The notes beneath the pieces were generated by a model. The model searched no databases. It was not told the DNA's origin and worked only from the letters and a program-made list of their open reading frames with translations. The position numbers and the translations under genes were made by a program. Shown here piece after piece: positions 51,974 to 61,188 of a DNA stretch of 64,000 bases. Position 1 is the stretch's first letter, and every line of letters begins with the position of its first letter. The DNA is from Leptospirillum ferrooxidans C2-3 (GTDB taxonomy: Bacteria > Nitrospirota > Leptospirillia > Leptospirillales > Leptospirillaceae), in the NCBI RefSeq assembly GCF_000284315.1, contig NC_017094.1, positions 961,486-1,025,485 of the forward strand, written 5' to 3'.

Positions 51974-52462
51974 TGGATCTCCCCGAAAGAGGTTTGAGAG
52001 GATTGTTGATGGGATGATCTTTTTGATCCACTTTTTTCAGGACCATCAGACATGCCCATCTTATCGATATGAGGGATGGCAGATGAACTCTCCAGCCCCC
52101 AAGCGTTTTGCGGCTTATGGAGGGGGTTCCGGTCTCGCGAGCGGAAGTTCCTGTTTCTCCGGGACGTGCGCGAATGATGTTTCCTTCCGGGTCTTTTTTC
52201 TCCCCCAGCAGCCATTTCCGATCGTTCCGGCCTTGAGCCTTCTGGTGGAGATATTGACGTCGCAGACGCCACAGAGACCCCGTGGTGATCTCTGCCATGA
52301 TATGGAAAAGATAACAGAAAAATAGGTCGTTCGCTAACCCCAGACCCATCCGATAGGCTGTGAGTCTGAAACGGGGTTCGCGATTCCGCTGGCAAATGAG
52401 CCTGAAAGCGATCGAATCGTTCATGATAACAGCCATCTTTGATCGGATTGGAGGAACAGCCT
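51974..52462. other. 489-base divergent gap between folD and the AlkD-like gene
   Basis: Open frames on both strands lack ribosome-binding sites and have shadow-like composition. The best minus-strand candidate starts at 52298 (MAEITTGSLWRL) but runs into folD without a site. No strong promoter or hairpin was identified. Confidence 0.4.
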
Positions 52463-53161
52463 ATGGAAAACCCTACAGAAAAAATCCTGAAGGAATTGCT
52501 GGCACATCGTGATGACGGTGTTGCCGCCGTTCATTCCGGATGGAGAAAGTCCGGCTCCCCCGGGCAATATCTGGGGGTCAAAAAAGCCGTTCGTCGCAGG
52601 ATTGCAAAACAATATCGGGGGCTGTCCGTTTCTGCGATCTCCGAGCTCTTTTCCTCGAATGTATTGGATCTTCGATCGGTTGGGGCGTTGATCCTTCTGG
52701 AAACATTCAGGAAGGTCGACGCCCGGGAACAGGAACGGATCTTCAGGGAGTTTCTGGATTATCGCCATCTGATCGATGACTGGGAACTTGTAGATGACCT
52801 TTCTCCTGTTTTGATCGGCACCATTTCGAACGGAGCGATGACCCCCGAGCTCGAGCTTCTCGCCACAAGTTCCCGGATGTGGGACAGGAGAATGGCGATG
52901 GTCTCAACGTTGTGGTCGGTGAGGAAAGGAGATCTCGATCTGCCATACCATCTTTCCCGGATGCTTTCGGGGGATCCGGAAATCTTGGTCCGGAAAGCCA
53001 TCGGATGGGTTCTTCGAGAGGCGGGGAAAAAGGATCCCGAGCGATTGAGGAGGTTTCTCCGGGAGCAGGGGAAATTCCTCTCCCGAACGACCATGGGCGT
53101 TGCAGTCGAACGGTTCGGGAAGGAGGAGCGGAAGCTTTTCAGACAGGACTGCGGGAACTAG
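52463..53161 (+). CDS. AlkD-like DNA alkylation repair protein
   Basis: This HEAT-repeat protein belongs to the AlkD DNA glycosylase family, which removes alkylated purines without base flipping. Characteristic parts are SVSAISELFSSNVLDLRSVG, LIDDWELVDDLSP (equivalent to the family NWDLVD with the key aspartate), MWDRRMAMVSTLWSVRKGD (key arginine), and KAIGWVLREAGKKDPERL with FL. The 232-residue length fits. GGAGGAACAGCCT precedes the ATG at 52463. It converges on folE with a 9-base gap. Its substrate is inferred from family only. Confidence 0.85.
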   Translation: MENPTEKILKELLAHRDDGVAAVHSGWRKSGSPGQYLGVKKAVRRRIAKQYRGLSVSAISELFSSNVLDLRSVGALILLETFRKVDAREQERIFREFLDYRHLIDDWELVDDLSPVLIGTISNGAMTPELELLATSSRMWDRRMAMVSTLWSVRKGDLDLPYHLSRMLSGDPEILVRKAIGWVLREAGKKDPERLRRFLREQGKFLSRTTMGVAVERFGKEERKLFRQDCGN

Positions 53162-53170
53162 CCCTTGCCC

Positions 53171-53743
53171 TCAGCCATGATTTTTCATTGAGATCAGCGA
53201 GAGAAACTCCTGTCGGGTCTTGGCGTTTTTCCGGAAAATCCCCCTCACGGCGGATGTAACCACCGGAACACCCGGTTTTTTGATCCCCCGCATGGACAGG
53301 CACAGGTGCTCGGCCTCGAGGACAACCATCACCCCCTGGGGGGAGAGTCCTTCCATAATGCCATCCGCGACTTCTGCGGTGAGTCGCTCCTGGATCTGGG
53401 GGCGCCTCGCGAAGATGTCGAGAAGTCTTGCAAGGGATGAAAGCCCCGTCATCCGTCCTTCTTTGGGGATGTAGGCAATATGTCCCTTCCCGAAAAAGGG
53501 AAGGAAGTGATGCTCGCACATGGAGTGAAAGGGGATCCCTGCCAGAGCGACCATTTCGTCAAAATCCTCCCCCTTGATTGGCCGGAGGATTTCTGTAGGG
53601 TTTTCATGGATTCCGCCCAGGATCTCAGCATAAAGCTCGGCCACCCGTCTGGGCGTCTCCTGAAGACCTGGCCTGCCGGGATTCTCTCCAAGTCCTTCAA
53701 GAATAAGCCTGAATCCTTCAGCGATCTTTTTTTGATCAATCAC
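53171..53743 (-). CDS. folE: GTP cyclohydrolase I
   Basis: FolE converts GTP to dihydroneopterin triphosphate, the first step of folate synthesis. The 190-residue product has NPGRPGLQETPRRVAELYAE, the zinc-binding SMCEHHFLPFFGKGHIAYIP with Cys and His ligands, GLSSLARLLDIFARRPQIQE, and the third ligand in EAEHLCLSMRGIKKPG. The start is a GTG at 53743 with AAGGAG about 10 bases upstream. It overlaps the end of fthC by 8 bases, so the two folate genes are coupled. Confidence 0.96.
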   Translation of the reverse strand: MIDQKKIAEGFRLILEGLGENPGRPGLQETPRRVAELYAEILGGIHENPTEILRPIKGEDFDEMVALAGIPFHSMCEHHFLPFFGKGHIAYIPKEGRMTGLSSLARLLDIFARRPQIQERLTAEVADGIMEGLSPQGVMVVLEAEHLCLSMRGIKKPGVPVVTSAVRGIFRKNAKTRQEFLSLISMKNHG

Positions 53744-54383
53744 AGTGAATGGTCTCCTTTTCGGTCAGGATCATGGTCATGGGAATATCCCATTTTGAGG
53801 ACGGTACTTTTTCGAGCACCTGATGGGAAAAGGCAAGGGCAATTTTGGGAATATCCGGCCGGACCCCTGACAGAAGCCGGTCGTAGTAGCCTTTTCCGTA
53901 ACCGATGCGGCCTCCTCCGGGATCGAATGCGACCCCCGGAAGAAAAAAAAGGGAGACGATGGAGGGATCGACCCGAACCACCGGATAAGGTTCCGGGATC
54001 TGAAAGGGGCCCGGTCGCCAGCGGGTATCCCGTCTAACACTGGAAAGGATCAGTGTGGAGTGGTTTTCCTCGTGATGAACAATGGGGACAACCAGTCCAA
54101 ACCCCATATCTTTGATTCTTTCCAGAAGAAAGTCCGTCTCGACCTCTTCCCCAAAAGAGCGAAATAGATGGATAATGGCTCCGGGTTTCAAATGGCCGCT
54201 GGAAATCCTTGTTTCGAGCAAAGAAACGGCCCTTCTGGTAATCTCTCCAGAGAACCGATCCCGTTCCTGTTTTGTGATGAGGCCTCTCAACGCAATAATG
54301 GCGTTTCTGATGTCCTTTTTGCTCGAAAGAAGGATTTCCTGGCCGGTCGCCGTGTTTTCCTGATCGCTTCTGTTTTCAGCCAT
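53736..54383 (-). CDS. 5-formyltetrahydrofolate cyclo-ligase
   Basis: This enzyme returns 5-formyl-THF to 5,10-methenyl-THF using ATP. The N-terminal KKDIRNAIIALRGLITKQER helix is followed by LKPGAIIHLFRSFGEEVET and the nucleotide/folate loop LFFLPGVAFDPGGGRIGYGK, then GYYDRLL, which is the family signature. The start at 54383 has GGAG six bases upstream and gives 215 residues, closer to the usual length than the 253-residue frame starting at 54497. It overlaps folE. The gene has several names (fthC, ygfA, mthfs). Confidence 0.92.
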   Translation of the reverse strand: MAENRSDQENTATGQEILLSSKKDIRNAIIALRGLITKQERDRFSGEITRRAVSLLETRISSGHLKPGAIIHLFRSFGEEVETDFLLERIKDMGFGLVVPIVHHEENHSTLILSSVRRDTRWRPGPFQIPEPYPVVRVDPSIVSLFFLPGVAFDPGGGRIGYGKGYYDRLLSGVRPDIPKIALAFSHQVLEKVPSSKWDIPMTMILTEKETIHCD

Positions 54384-54528
54384 TTGTGGCTCCATATGGG
54401 TCCCGGACCATTTTTTCTGAAGACACAGGGGGTATTGTGCTGTTTGAGCTTTCAATTGGCAAGTCGCCGGAATCGATCTCCCGGAATAGGCTTCCATCTG
54501 TTTCTCTCATGACTTGGACCTCCTCCCG

Positions 54529-56451
54529 ATGAGGCTTCTGGAGCTTGCCACGATCGTCGTTGTGGTAACGATTCTTCTCACAACACGCATCGTTCCGGTT
54601 GAGGTTGTTGCCATTGGCATCCCGGCGGTTCTGGGTCTTTTCGGCATTCTTCCTCCGGATCGTATCCTTCAGGGATTTGCCCAGCCTGCGGTGTTTCTGG
54701 TCGCATCCCTTTTTGTCCTTTCGGAGGGGCTTTCCCGAACGAAGGTGATTCACCGGATCACGATGAGACTGATGATGCTTGTCCATCGGAAAAAGGAACG
54801 GATCGGACTGATCGTGACCCCAGCCGTGGGGATCATTTCGATGATCCTGAATGATACCGGAGCTTTTTCCCTGTTTCTTCCCGCGATCAAGAACCTGATC
54901 TCCGAAACAGGAGCTTCGGCAAAGCGGATCTGGATGCCTGTCGGCTTTGCAGCTCTTTTGGGTGGTTCCGCGACTCTTTTCGGATCGGCTTCGAACATTA
55001 TCATCTCCGGATATATGGAGTCCCGACATGAGGAAGGATTCAAGATCCTGGACTTTCTGCCCATTGGAGGAGGGGCCTTTTTAATCGGGCTCCTCTATCT
55101 TTGGCTTGTCGCCCCGAGAGTCTTTCCCGAGGACTCCCAGGAGCCCAATCGGCATGGATCGTCGGGGCGATCGTTCTTTGTGGAGCTTTTGATTGACGAG
55201 AGTTTTCCCTATCGGGGAATGAAATTTTCGGAAACGCCGCTTGCGGTCGATTGGGGGTTGAAACTGTCGAGTCCCCTTGCACCGGCTCCTCTTGAGGAAA
55301 GTGGTCCGAACCGTAAAGGATCGGCGATTTCCCTTTTAAAGGCGGCATGGGGCATGGCGAGGATGTCGGGGAAGACCGCTCCTCCTGGTCTGCCGGAACT
55401 TCTGGGAAATCCCGATGAGGTCCTGAAGAAGGGTATGCGTGTCCGTCTTCAGATGGATGTGGTTCTCCTTGGCCGGATCCTCGACCTGGGAGGAGTTCGT
55501 CTTCAGGGATTTTTGAGCCCATTATCCGAGCCCGAGCCGTCAGGTTTCCCGATTTCCTCAAAATCCCACTCCATCGATTCGGAGGAGACGGTCCTTTTGG
55601 AAGCGATCATGCAGCCGGATGTGGGAATGATCCACAAGCGTCTGAGGCAGATGGCCAACGCCCTCGGTCCTGGAGTCGAGATCGCCGGCCTTTTCCGGGA
55701 GTCGCCGCCTCAGGAGGGGTGGTTGGGCGAGACACTGCTTGCTCCTGGGGATGTTCTCCTGCTCAAGGGCAGAAGAGCGGAGATTGAAGCCGTCCAGACT
55801 TCAGGATTGTTCCTCTCATTAAACGAGATTCCCAGGAGGGTTTTTCGGACCAGCAAGGCGCCTCTTGCCATTTTTATCGCAGCCGCAACCATTTCGGTTG
55901 CGCTTTCCGGGTTGCTCCCCGTTTCTCTTGCGGCTCTTTTGGGAGCTTTTCTGATGATGGCTTTTGGTGTGGTCCGTATGGAAGAGGCGAGAGACTCCAT
56001 TGATTGGAGGGTTCTTCTCCTGATGGGTGGGCTTTTCCCCCTGGGATGGTCGATAGAGGATGCGGGGGTCGGAGCGATGGTCGCCCCTTACCTCCTCCAC
56101 TGGGGTGTGACTCTTTCCCCCAATGTTCTCCTGGGGGCACTGATGGTACTCACTGGAGTTCTGGTCCAGTTCTTTTCCCATACGCTTGTGGCCCTGACCT
56201 TGTCTCCTCTGGTTCTCTCCCTTGTTCACGGAATGGGACTCTCCCCCAAACCCTTCATGATGGGACTTGCGATTTCCTCAATGGCCCTTTTCCTCTCACC
56301 CCTTTCCCATCCGGTGAATCTTCTCTCGTGGAACGAGGGGGAATATCGCTTCAGGGACTTTTTTCATTTGGGATTTGGTCTTTTCATTCTGACCATTGGG
56401 TGGGGGGTATGGATTATTCCGAAAATCTGGCCGCTGATTCCCGGAAAGTAA
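54529..56451 (+). CDS. SLC13/DASS-type transporter with two internal RCK_C domains
   Basis: The 640-residue membrane protein has an SLC13 first half (PPDRILQGFAQPAVFLVASL, then NDTGAFSLFLPAIKNL and GGSATLFGSASNIIISGYM). About 250 cytoplasmic residues follow, with two TrkA-C/RCK_C-like folds (near 240-330 and 355-425; FFRESP-like and APGDVLLLKGRRAEIEAV). The second transmembrane half ends with FFSHTLVALTLSPLVLSL and SPLSHPVNLLSW. Relatives with this architecture include sulfate and dicarboxylate permeases, and the substrate here is unknown. The ATG at 54529 is chosen; a TTG at 54514 is in frame, and neither has a good ribosome-binding site. It is divergent from fthC and converges on plsC with a 2-base gap. 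Confidence 0.83.
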   Translation: MRLLELATIVVVVTILLTTRIVPVEVVAIGIPAVLGLFGILPPDRILQGFAQPAVFLVASLFVLSEGLSRTKVIHRITMRLMMLVHRKKERIGLIVTPAVGIISMILNDTGAFSLFLPAIKNLISETGASAKRIWMPVGFAALLGGSATLFGSASNIIISGYMESRHEEGFKILDFLPIGGGAFLIGLLYLWLVAPRVFPEDSQEPNRHGSSGRSFFVELLIDESFPYRGMKFSETPLAVDWGLKLSSPLAPAPLEESGPNRKGSAISLLKAAWGMARMSGKTAPPGLPELLGNPDEVLKKGMRVRLQMDVVLLGRILDLGGVRLQGFLSPLSEPEPSGFPISSKSHSIDSEETVLLEAIMQPDVGMIHKRLRQMANALGPGVEIAGLFRESPPQEGWLGETLLAPGDVLLLKGRRAEIEAVQTSGLFLSLNEIPRRVFRTSKAPLAIFIAAATISVALSGLLPVSLAALLGAFLMMAFGVVRMEEARDSIDWRVLLLMGGLFPLGWSIEDAGVGAMVAPYLLHWGVTLSPNVLLGALMVLTGVLVQFFSHTLVALTLSPLVLSLVHGMGLSPKPFMMGLAISSMALFLSPLSHPVNLLSWNEGEYRFRDFFHLGFGLFILTIGWGVWIIPKIWPLIPGK

Positions 56452-56453
56452 GT

Positions 56454-57113
56454 CTATTTTGCCGGGGCGATGGTTTCGTAAAGGGCTTTGACACGGTCTT
56501 CGGCCTGTTTGCTGAGAAAAATGCTGGCCTCTTTGGGGCCCATTTCCTCAATGGGGTATTCCCAAGGGAGGATGGGAGCAGAGAAAGCGACTTTGATGCG
56601 GCCGGGTCTGGGAAATGTTCCTCCCGGACCCATGGAAAGACCTGTTCCCCATATTGCAGCGGGAACGATGGCGGCATGGCTTTTGATCGCAAGAAGGCCC
56701 ATTCCCCTATGAAAGCTTCCGATTTTCCCCGTCCGGGTTCGTGTTCCTTCCGGAAAGATCGAAAGTACGACCCCTTTTTCCAGAAGGGTTTGTGAAAAAC
56801 TCACGGCTTTTCTGTCACCCTCTCCCCTCGCAAGCGGAAAACCTCCTGTTTTGAGGAGAAGCCTGCTCCATGGCTCTTTTATAAAAAGTTCGGACTTTCC
56901 GGGGAACCGGGACTCTCGCGGAATGGAAAAGCCGAGAATGGGGACGTCAAGGAAGCTTTGATGATTGGCTGCCACAATGACTCCTCCCTCGGAGGGAATC
57001 CATTCTTGCCCGGAAACCTCGAGTCTGAGCCATGAACGGGTCAGGATGCTCATCAGGAAGTTGGCGATCTTGTAGGTCTTGAAGTGGGAGACCTCCATCG
57101 GAATGGGCATCAT
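56454..57113 (-). CDS. plsC: 1-acyl-sn-glycerol-3-phosphate acyltransferase
   Basis: PlsC acylates lysophosphatidic acid to phosphatidic acid at the inner membrane face. The 219-residue protein has the NHQSFLD catalytic motif (N-H-x4-D), an SRFPGKSELFIKEPW second block, and the substrate-binding FPEGTRTRTG. The hydrophobic N-terminus (ANFLMSILTRSW) can anchor it. The ATG at 57113 overlaps the cmk stop (ATGA) with AAGG eight bases upstream. It is the last gene of the aromatic/cmk run. Confidence 0.93.
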   Translation of the reverse strand: MMPIPMEVSHFKTYKIANFLMSILTRSWLRLEVSGQEWIPSEGGVIVAANHQSFLDVPILGFSIPRESRFPGKSELFIKEPWSRLLLKTGGFPLARGEGDRKAVSFSQTLLEKGVVLSIFPEGTRTRTGKIGSFHRGMGLLAIKSHAAIVPAAIWGTGLSMGPGGTFPRPGRIKVAFSAPILPWEYPIEEMGPKEASIFLSKQAEDRVKALYETIAPAK

Positions 57114-57781
57114 TTCGGGAGCCTTTCGATCACCCAATCAACCGATTCGTCGATCGTCATCCGGGAGTTGTCCAGATCGATCGCATCGGATGCCCGTGTG
57201 AGCGGGGCAATGGAGCGGGCGAGATCCTGACGGTCCCTTTCTTCAAGGTCATCCTGGATTTCCTGTAAGCTCTGAGGAGCGTTTTCTCCGCCCAGTTGAA
57301 GCCACCTCCGGAGCGCTCGTGTTGCAGCCGGGGCGCTCAAAAAAATTTTGAGCGAGGCGTCGGGGAGGATGACTGTGCCGATATCTCTTCCATCCATCAC
57401 GATGCGATCGTTTTCCGCAAAATGGCGCTGGACCGGGAGAAGATATGTCCTGACCGCCGGTATTGTCGCAACGGTCGACGCCCATTTGCCAACCGTTTCG
57501 GAACGAATATCCACGGTGACATCCCTGTCTCCGAGGAAAAAATGGATTTCACGGCTGGAAGATCCATCAGGACGAATGGAAAGATCCATTTCGGGAAGAA
57601 GGTCGAGGATCCTGTGCGGATCGTCAGTCGGCCCTCCCCGTTCCAGAAAAAAAAGCGCAACAGAGCGGTAAAGTCCGCCCGTTTCAAGGTGGTAGAGCCC
57701 AATCCTTCGGGCCAGTGCCTTGGCCAGACTGGATTTGCCGCACGCGGCAGGACCATCAATGGCGATGGAAAGGGGGGCCAT
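57110..57781 (-). CDS. cmk: Cytidylate kinase
   Basis: Cmk phosphorylates CMP and dCMP. The 223-residue product has the P-loop SIAIDGPAACGKSSLAKAL, the ETGGLYRSVALFFLERGG region (usually DTGAMYRA, here ETGGLYRS), and the DGRDIGTVILPDASLKIFL signature. The start and the aroA stop share one base (TGATG), and it overlaps plsC. A cmk following aroA is a common bacterial order. The usual downstream rpsA is absent here; plsC takes its place. Confidence 0.95.
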   Translation of the reverse strand: MAPLSIAIDGPAACGKSSLAKALARRIGLYHLETGGLYRSVALFFLERGGPTDDPHRILDLLPEMDLSIRPDGSSSREIHFFLGDRDVTVDIRSETVGKWASTVATIPAVRTYLLPVQRHFAENDRIVMDGRDIGTVILPDASLKIFLSAPAATRALRRWLQLGGENAPQSLQEIQDDLEERDRQDLARSIAPLTRASDAIDLDNSRMTIDESVDWVIERLPK

Positions 57782-59121
57782 CAGTTCTGGATCCCTGCGG
57801 TCTTGTTGAACAGCTCCACAAAGCCCGGAAAGCTTGTGGCAACAAAATCCGTACCATGGATCAAAAGTGTTTCACCAGGAGGAAGCCTCGAGCCCAGAAC
57901 AACCATGCTCATGGTAATCCTGTGGTCATTATGGCTTTCGATTTCGGCTCCATGAATCTTGGGGGCAGGACCTCCTCCTTCGACAATCAATCCGTCCGGG
58001 AGCTCTGTTACGGAGATTCCGGTTGAGGATAATGCCTGGCAGATTGCCGTGATCCGGTCGGATTCCTTGACCCGTAACTCGGAGGCATTCTTGATGATGG
58101 TTCTCCCTTTGGCAAATGCGGCGGCAACCGCCAAAACAGGAATTTCATCGATCGCCTGCGGGATCAGTTCTTCGGGGACTTCGATCCCTTCAAGGGAACT
58201 GGCCTGTATATGAAGTGTTCCGACAGGCTCGCCTTGACTTTCCATGGTTGTTACCTGGATTTTCCCGCCCATCAGTTGCAGAATCCGGATGATTGCGGTT
58301 CGTGTCGGGTTCAGCCCGACTCCCTCGATCGTGAGGCTGGCTCCTGGCGTAATCAATCCCAGAACCATGAAAAAAGCAGCCGATGACAGGTCTCCTGGAA
58401 CCGTAAAATCCAATGGGGAAAGGGGCCCTGGGTGAACGGTCTTTTCGTTGCCCCGCACAGTACAGGTTGCGCCAAACATGGGAAGCATCAGCTCTGTATG
58501 GTCCCTTGTCGCAACCGGTTCGATAACGGTGGTCGGCCCGTCGGCAGAGAGGCCGGCAAGGAGAATGGAGGATTTGACCTGTGCGCTCTTTTTCTCGTTC
58601 AGAAAAGTGATTGCCTTGAGTTTTCTCCCGCGGATGGCCAGAGGCAGCCGCTTGCCATTCGCGACTCCGTCGATGCTGGCACCCATCAATGAGAGGGGCT
58701 CGGTCACCCGGCCCATTGGGCGGCTTCTGAGACTGTCATCTCCTGTGACAACGGAATGAAAGTTTGTTCCGGCAAGGATTCCCAGAAGAAGTCGCACGGC
58801 TGTGCCGGAGTTCCCAAGATCCAGAACGGTTTGTGGCTCAGTAAGACTTATTGCTCCCGGGCTTGAGATCCTGACGTGATTCTCTGAAATGCGTTCTGTC
58901 CTGACCCCCATCAGGGAAAAAGCCAGAAGGGTGCCCAGACAATCGGAAGAGGGGAGAAAGCCGTGGATTTCGCTTGTTCCCATTGCCAGGGAAGCCATCA
59001 TGACTGCACGGTGGGAGATCGACTTGTCGCCAGGAACGCGAATGCAGCCTGAGACACTCTTTGAGGATGTCACCCGGTAAGAACCGTTTCGCTGACCTCC
59101 GGAATATTCATCAATGGGCAT
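57781..59121 (-). CDS. aroA: EPSP synthase (3-phosphoshikimate 1-carboxyvinyltransferase)
   Basis: AroA joins shikimate-3-phosphate and PEP in the shikimate pathway. The 446-residue product has GCIRVPGDKSISHRAVMMAS, DLGNSGTAVRLLLGILAG, FTVPGDLSSAAFFMVLG, ELRVKESDRITAI, and the late SHNDHRITMSMVVLG. The start at 59121 has AAGGAG five bases upstream and lies inside the end of tyrA; the frame extends to 59244 within tyrA but without need. It is coupled to cmk. Confidence 0.96.
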   Translation of the reverse strand: MPIDEYSGGQRNGSYRVTSSKSVSGCIRVPGDKSISHRAVMMASLAMGTSEIHGFLPSSDCLGTLLAFSLMGVRTERISENHVRISSPGAISLTEPQTVLDLGNSGTAVRLLLGILAGTNFHSVVTGDDSLRSRPMGRVTEPLSLMGASIDGVANGKRLPLAIRGRKLKAITFLNEKKSAQVKSSILLAGLSADGPTTVIEPVATRDHTELMLPMFGATCTVRGNEKTVHPGPLSPLDFTVPGDLSSAAFFMVLGLITPGASLTIEGVGLNPTRTAIIRILQLMGGKIQVTTMESQGEPVGTLHIQASSLEGIEVPEELIPQAIDEIPVLAVAAAFAKGRTIIKNASELRVKESDRITAICQALSSTGISVTELPDGLIVEGGGPAPKIHGAEIESHNDHRITMSMVVLGSRLPPGETLLIHGTDFVATSFPGFVELFNKTAGIQN

Positions 59122-60034
59122 CGGACTCCTTCTTTTCCTTTTTGGCGAGTTTCTTGAGAGATTGGTGATGGTTCTGGACAGATTCAATTTTTTGGGAGAT
59201 CTCTTCCATGGAGCCATTTCCAATCTGTTTTTTCCAGGATTCAAGAATCAGGATCAGTCGGGAAAGGTCGTTGAGCAGGAATTCTTGATTGGCCGCGAGA
59301 ATTTCTCCCCAGAGTCCGGAATGGCTGTGTGAGATCCGGGTCATATCTGTCAGTGCCCCACCTTTTTGTTCCTCCCAGTTGAAATGGGTCAGGTGGTTCC
59401 TCTCTTCTGTCCGGTTTAAAAGCTCAAGAATGGCATAGGAAACAACATGGGGAAGGTGGCTGATGAGGGAGAGGATCTGATCGTGCTCCATGGGGTCGAC
59501 TGTGAAGGTTCCCTTGCAGCCAAGGCCAAGCCAGAAGTTCTCCCAGTCTCCTTCGGGGGGAGTTTTTGGACTTGCAAAGGGAACCAGAAAGGTGCTTCGA
59601 CCATCAAACAGGTTGGCCCGTGCGCCCTGGGCTCCGGACTCCTCTCTGCCTGCCATGGGGTGAGAGCTTGTATAGCTTTTAAAACAGGACTGGAGATTTT
59701 TTCTGAAGTCCATGTAAACAGGCGTTTTGACAGAGGAGATGTCTGTAACGGGAATCCCCGGAACCATTTCCGCGATCTCTTTTAAAATGCTGGCAATCGA
59801 GGAGGGAGGGGAGGCCACGATCACCCGGTCCGCGCCCAGAACGGCTTCCTTGTTGTTTTGGGTAAAGCGGTCTATATACCCTTTTTCAAGCGCAACCCTG
59901 CCATCAATGGTGGAGATGGATGATCCGACAATGACTGTGTCGGGGAAGGACCGCTTTTGGGCCGCGGCAATGGAAGCCCCCATCAGTCCCACTCCCAGTA
60001 TGGCGAGTTGCCGGCACTCACGCGCCGGCTTCAT
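59111..60034 (-). CDS. tyrA: Prephenate dehydrogenase
   Basis: TyrA oxidatively decarboxylates prephenate to 4-hydroxyphenylpyruvate for tyrosine (or arogenate to tyrosine; the cosubstrate choice cannot be told). The 307-residue product has the NAD(P)-binding LAILGVGLMGASIAAA, SSVKTPVYMDF, and the catalytic histidine block SSHPMAGREESGAQGARANL. The C-terminal helical part has SLISHLPHVVSYAI. It shares one base with the aroF stop and overlaps aroA by 11 bases. A Lys-rich C-terminal tail (KKLAKKEKKESDAH) is notable. Confidence 0.94.
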   Translation of the reverse strand: MKPARECRQLAILGVGLMGASIAAAQKRSFPDTVIVGSSISTIDGRVALEKGYIDRFTQNNKEAVLGADRVIVASPPSSIASILKEIAEMVPGIPVTDISSVKTPVYMDFRKNLQSCFKSYTSSHPMAGREESGAQGARANLFDGRSTFLVPFASPKTPPEGDWENFWLGLGCKGTFTVDPMEHDQILSLISHLPHVVSYAILELLNRTEERNHLTHFNWEEQKGGALTDMTRISHSHSGLWGEILAANQEFLLNDLSRLILILESWKKQIGNGSMEEISQKIESVQNHHQSLKKLAKKEKKESDAH

Positions 60035-61053
60035 CAGGCGATAAACCTGTCAACAGCAGAGGCGACCTTGCGGCATTCCCTCATCAATCGTTCGAAATTT
60101 TCCGGGGTCAGGGATTCTTCGCCATCGGAAAAGGCCTCTTCAGGATTATTGTGGACTTCGATCATCAGCGCGTCGGCGCCAGCGGCGATTCCTGCCTTGG
60201 CCATGGGGATGACGAGATCCCATCGTCCGGTTCCATGGCTTGGGTCCACGAGAATTGGAAGATGTGTCAGGCTTTTCAGGACCGGAACAGCGTTCAGGTC
60301 GAGCGTATTTCTTGTCATGGTCTCAAACGTGCGGATCCCTCTCTCGCACAGGATGATGTCCTGATTTCCCTGTGAGGCAATGTATTCTGCCGCCATCAAG
60401 AACTCCTTGATTGTTGCGGAGAGCCCTCTTTTCAGAAGAACAGGTTTTCTGGCGCGGCCAACATCGGACAGAAGGCGGAAGTTCTGCATGTTTCTTGCGC
60501 CGATCTGGATAATGTCGGTGTGCTCCTCAACCATGTCAAGATCTCTGGGGTCCATCAGTTCCGTAATGACAAGAAGGCCGGTTTTTTCCCGGGCTTTCGA
60601 AAGGTGCTTGAGTCCTGTTTCTCCAAGTCCCTGGAAAGTGTAAGGGGATGTCCGGGGTTTGAACGCCCCTCCCCGAAGGATTTTTGCGCCTGATTCCTTG
60701 ACCCTTTCCGCGACAAACAGAAGCTGCTCATCGGATTCCACTGCGCATGGTCCTGCCATGACCTGGATTTCTTCTCCACCGATGGTGACTCCGTTCGGAA
60801 ATCGGATAATCGTGTTTTCTTTTTTGAATTCACGGCTGACGAGCTTGAAGGGCTGAAGGATCTTGTGAACGCTTTCCACTCCCGGGAAAATGGCGAGCGG
60901 AAGCTCGGCCAAGAGCCTGTCATCCCCGATAGCTCCGATAATGGTCCGTTCCGACCCCTTTGAAATATGGACGGCCAAACCCTTTTCCTTTAATTTTCCG
61001 GAAATGTGAGCGATATCTGCCTGGGTTGCTTCCGGTTTCAAAACGATAATCAT
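60034..61053 (-). CDS. aroF: DAHP synthase (3-deoxy-7-phosphoheptulonate synthase), N-terminal ferredoxin-like domain
   Basis: DAHP synthase condenses PEP and erythrose-4-phosphate, the entry step of the shikimate pathway. The 339-residue product is the type I-beta form. An N-terminal regulatory ferredoxin-like domain ([14 protein letters not shown] to about residue 70) is followed by the barrel with [47 protein letters not shown], and [13 protein letters not shown]. In Thermotoga the N-terminal domain mediates tyrosine inhibition, so similar control is likely. GGAG precedes the ATG. The symbol aroF is used generically. Confidence 0.95.
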   Translation of the reverse strand: MIIVLKPEATQADIAHISGKLKEKGLAVHISKGSERTIIGAIGDDRLLAELPLAIFPGVESVHKILQPFKLVSREFKKENTIIRFPNGVTIGGEEIQVMAGPCAVESDEQLLFVAERVKESGAKILRGGAFKPRTSPYTFQGLGETGLKHLSKAREKTGLLVITELMDPRDLDMVEEHTDIIQIGARNMQNFRLLSDVGRARKPVLLKRGLSATIKEFLMAAEYIASQGNQDIILCERGIRTFETMTRNTLDLNAVPVLKSLTHLPILVDPSHGTGRWDLVIPMAKAGIAAGADALMIEVHNNPEEAFSDGEESLTPENFERLMRECRKVASAVDRFIA

Positions 61054-61188
61054 GGAGTTCTCCTGAATTCTTCTGATGATATTGTGTGTGCCCCTCGACT
61101 TTTGTCAGGCGTCGGAAGATTGTTTTTTATTCCTGTCGTGCAGACTCCCTGATGAGCTTCCATGCTTTGGCCTGTGAATGCGTCATGG

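Noticed and set aside
51958-52395. Frames on both strands between folD and the AlkD-like gene
   Set aside because: Composition is shadow-like (Ser, Arg, His, Pro-rich) and ribosome-binding sites are missing; xseB was looked for and not seen.
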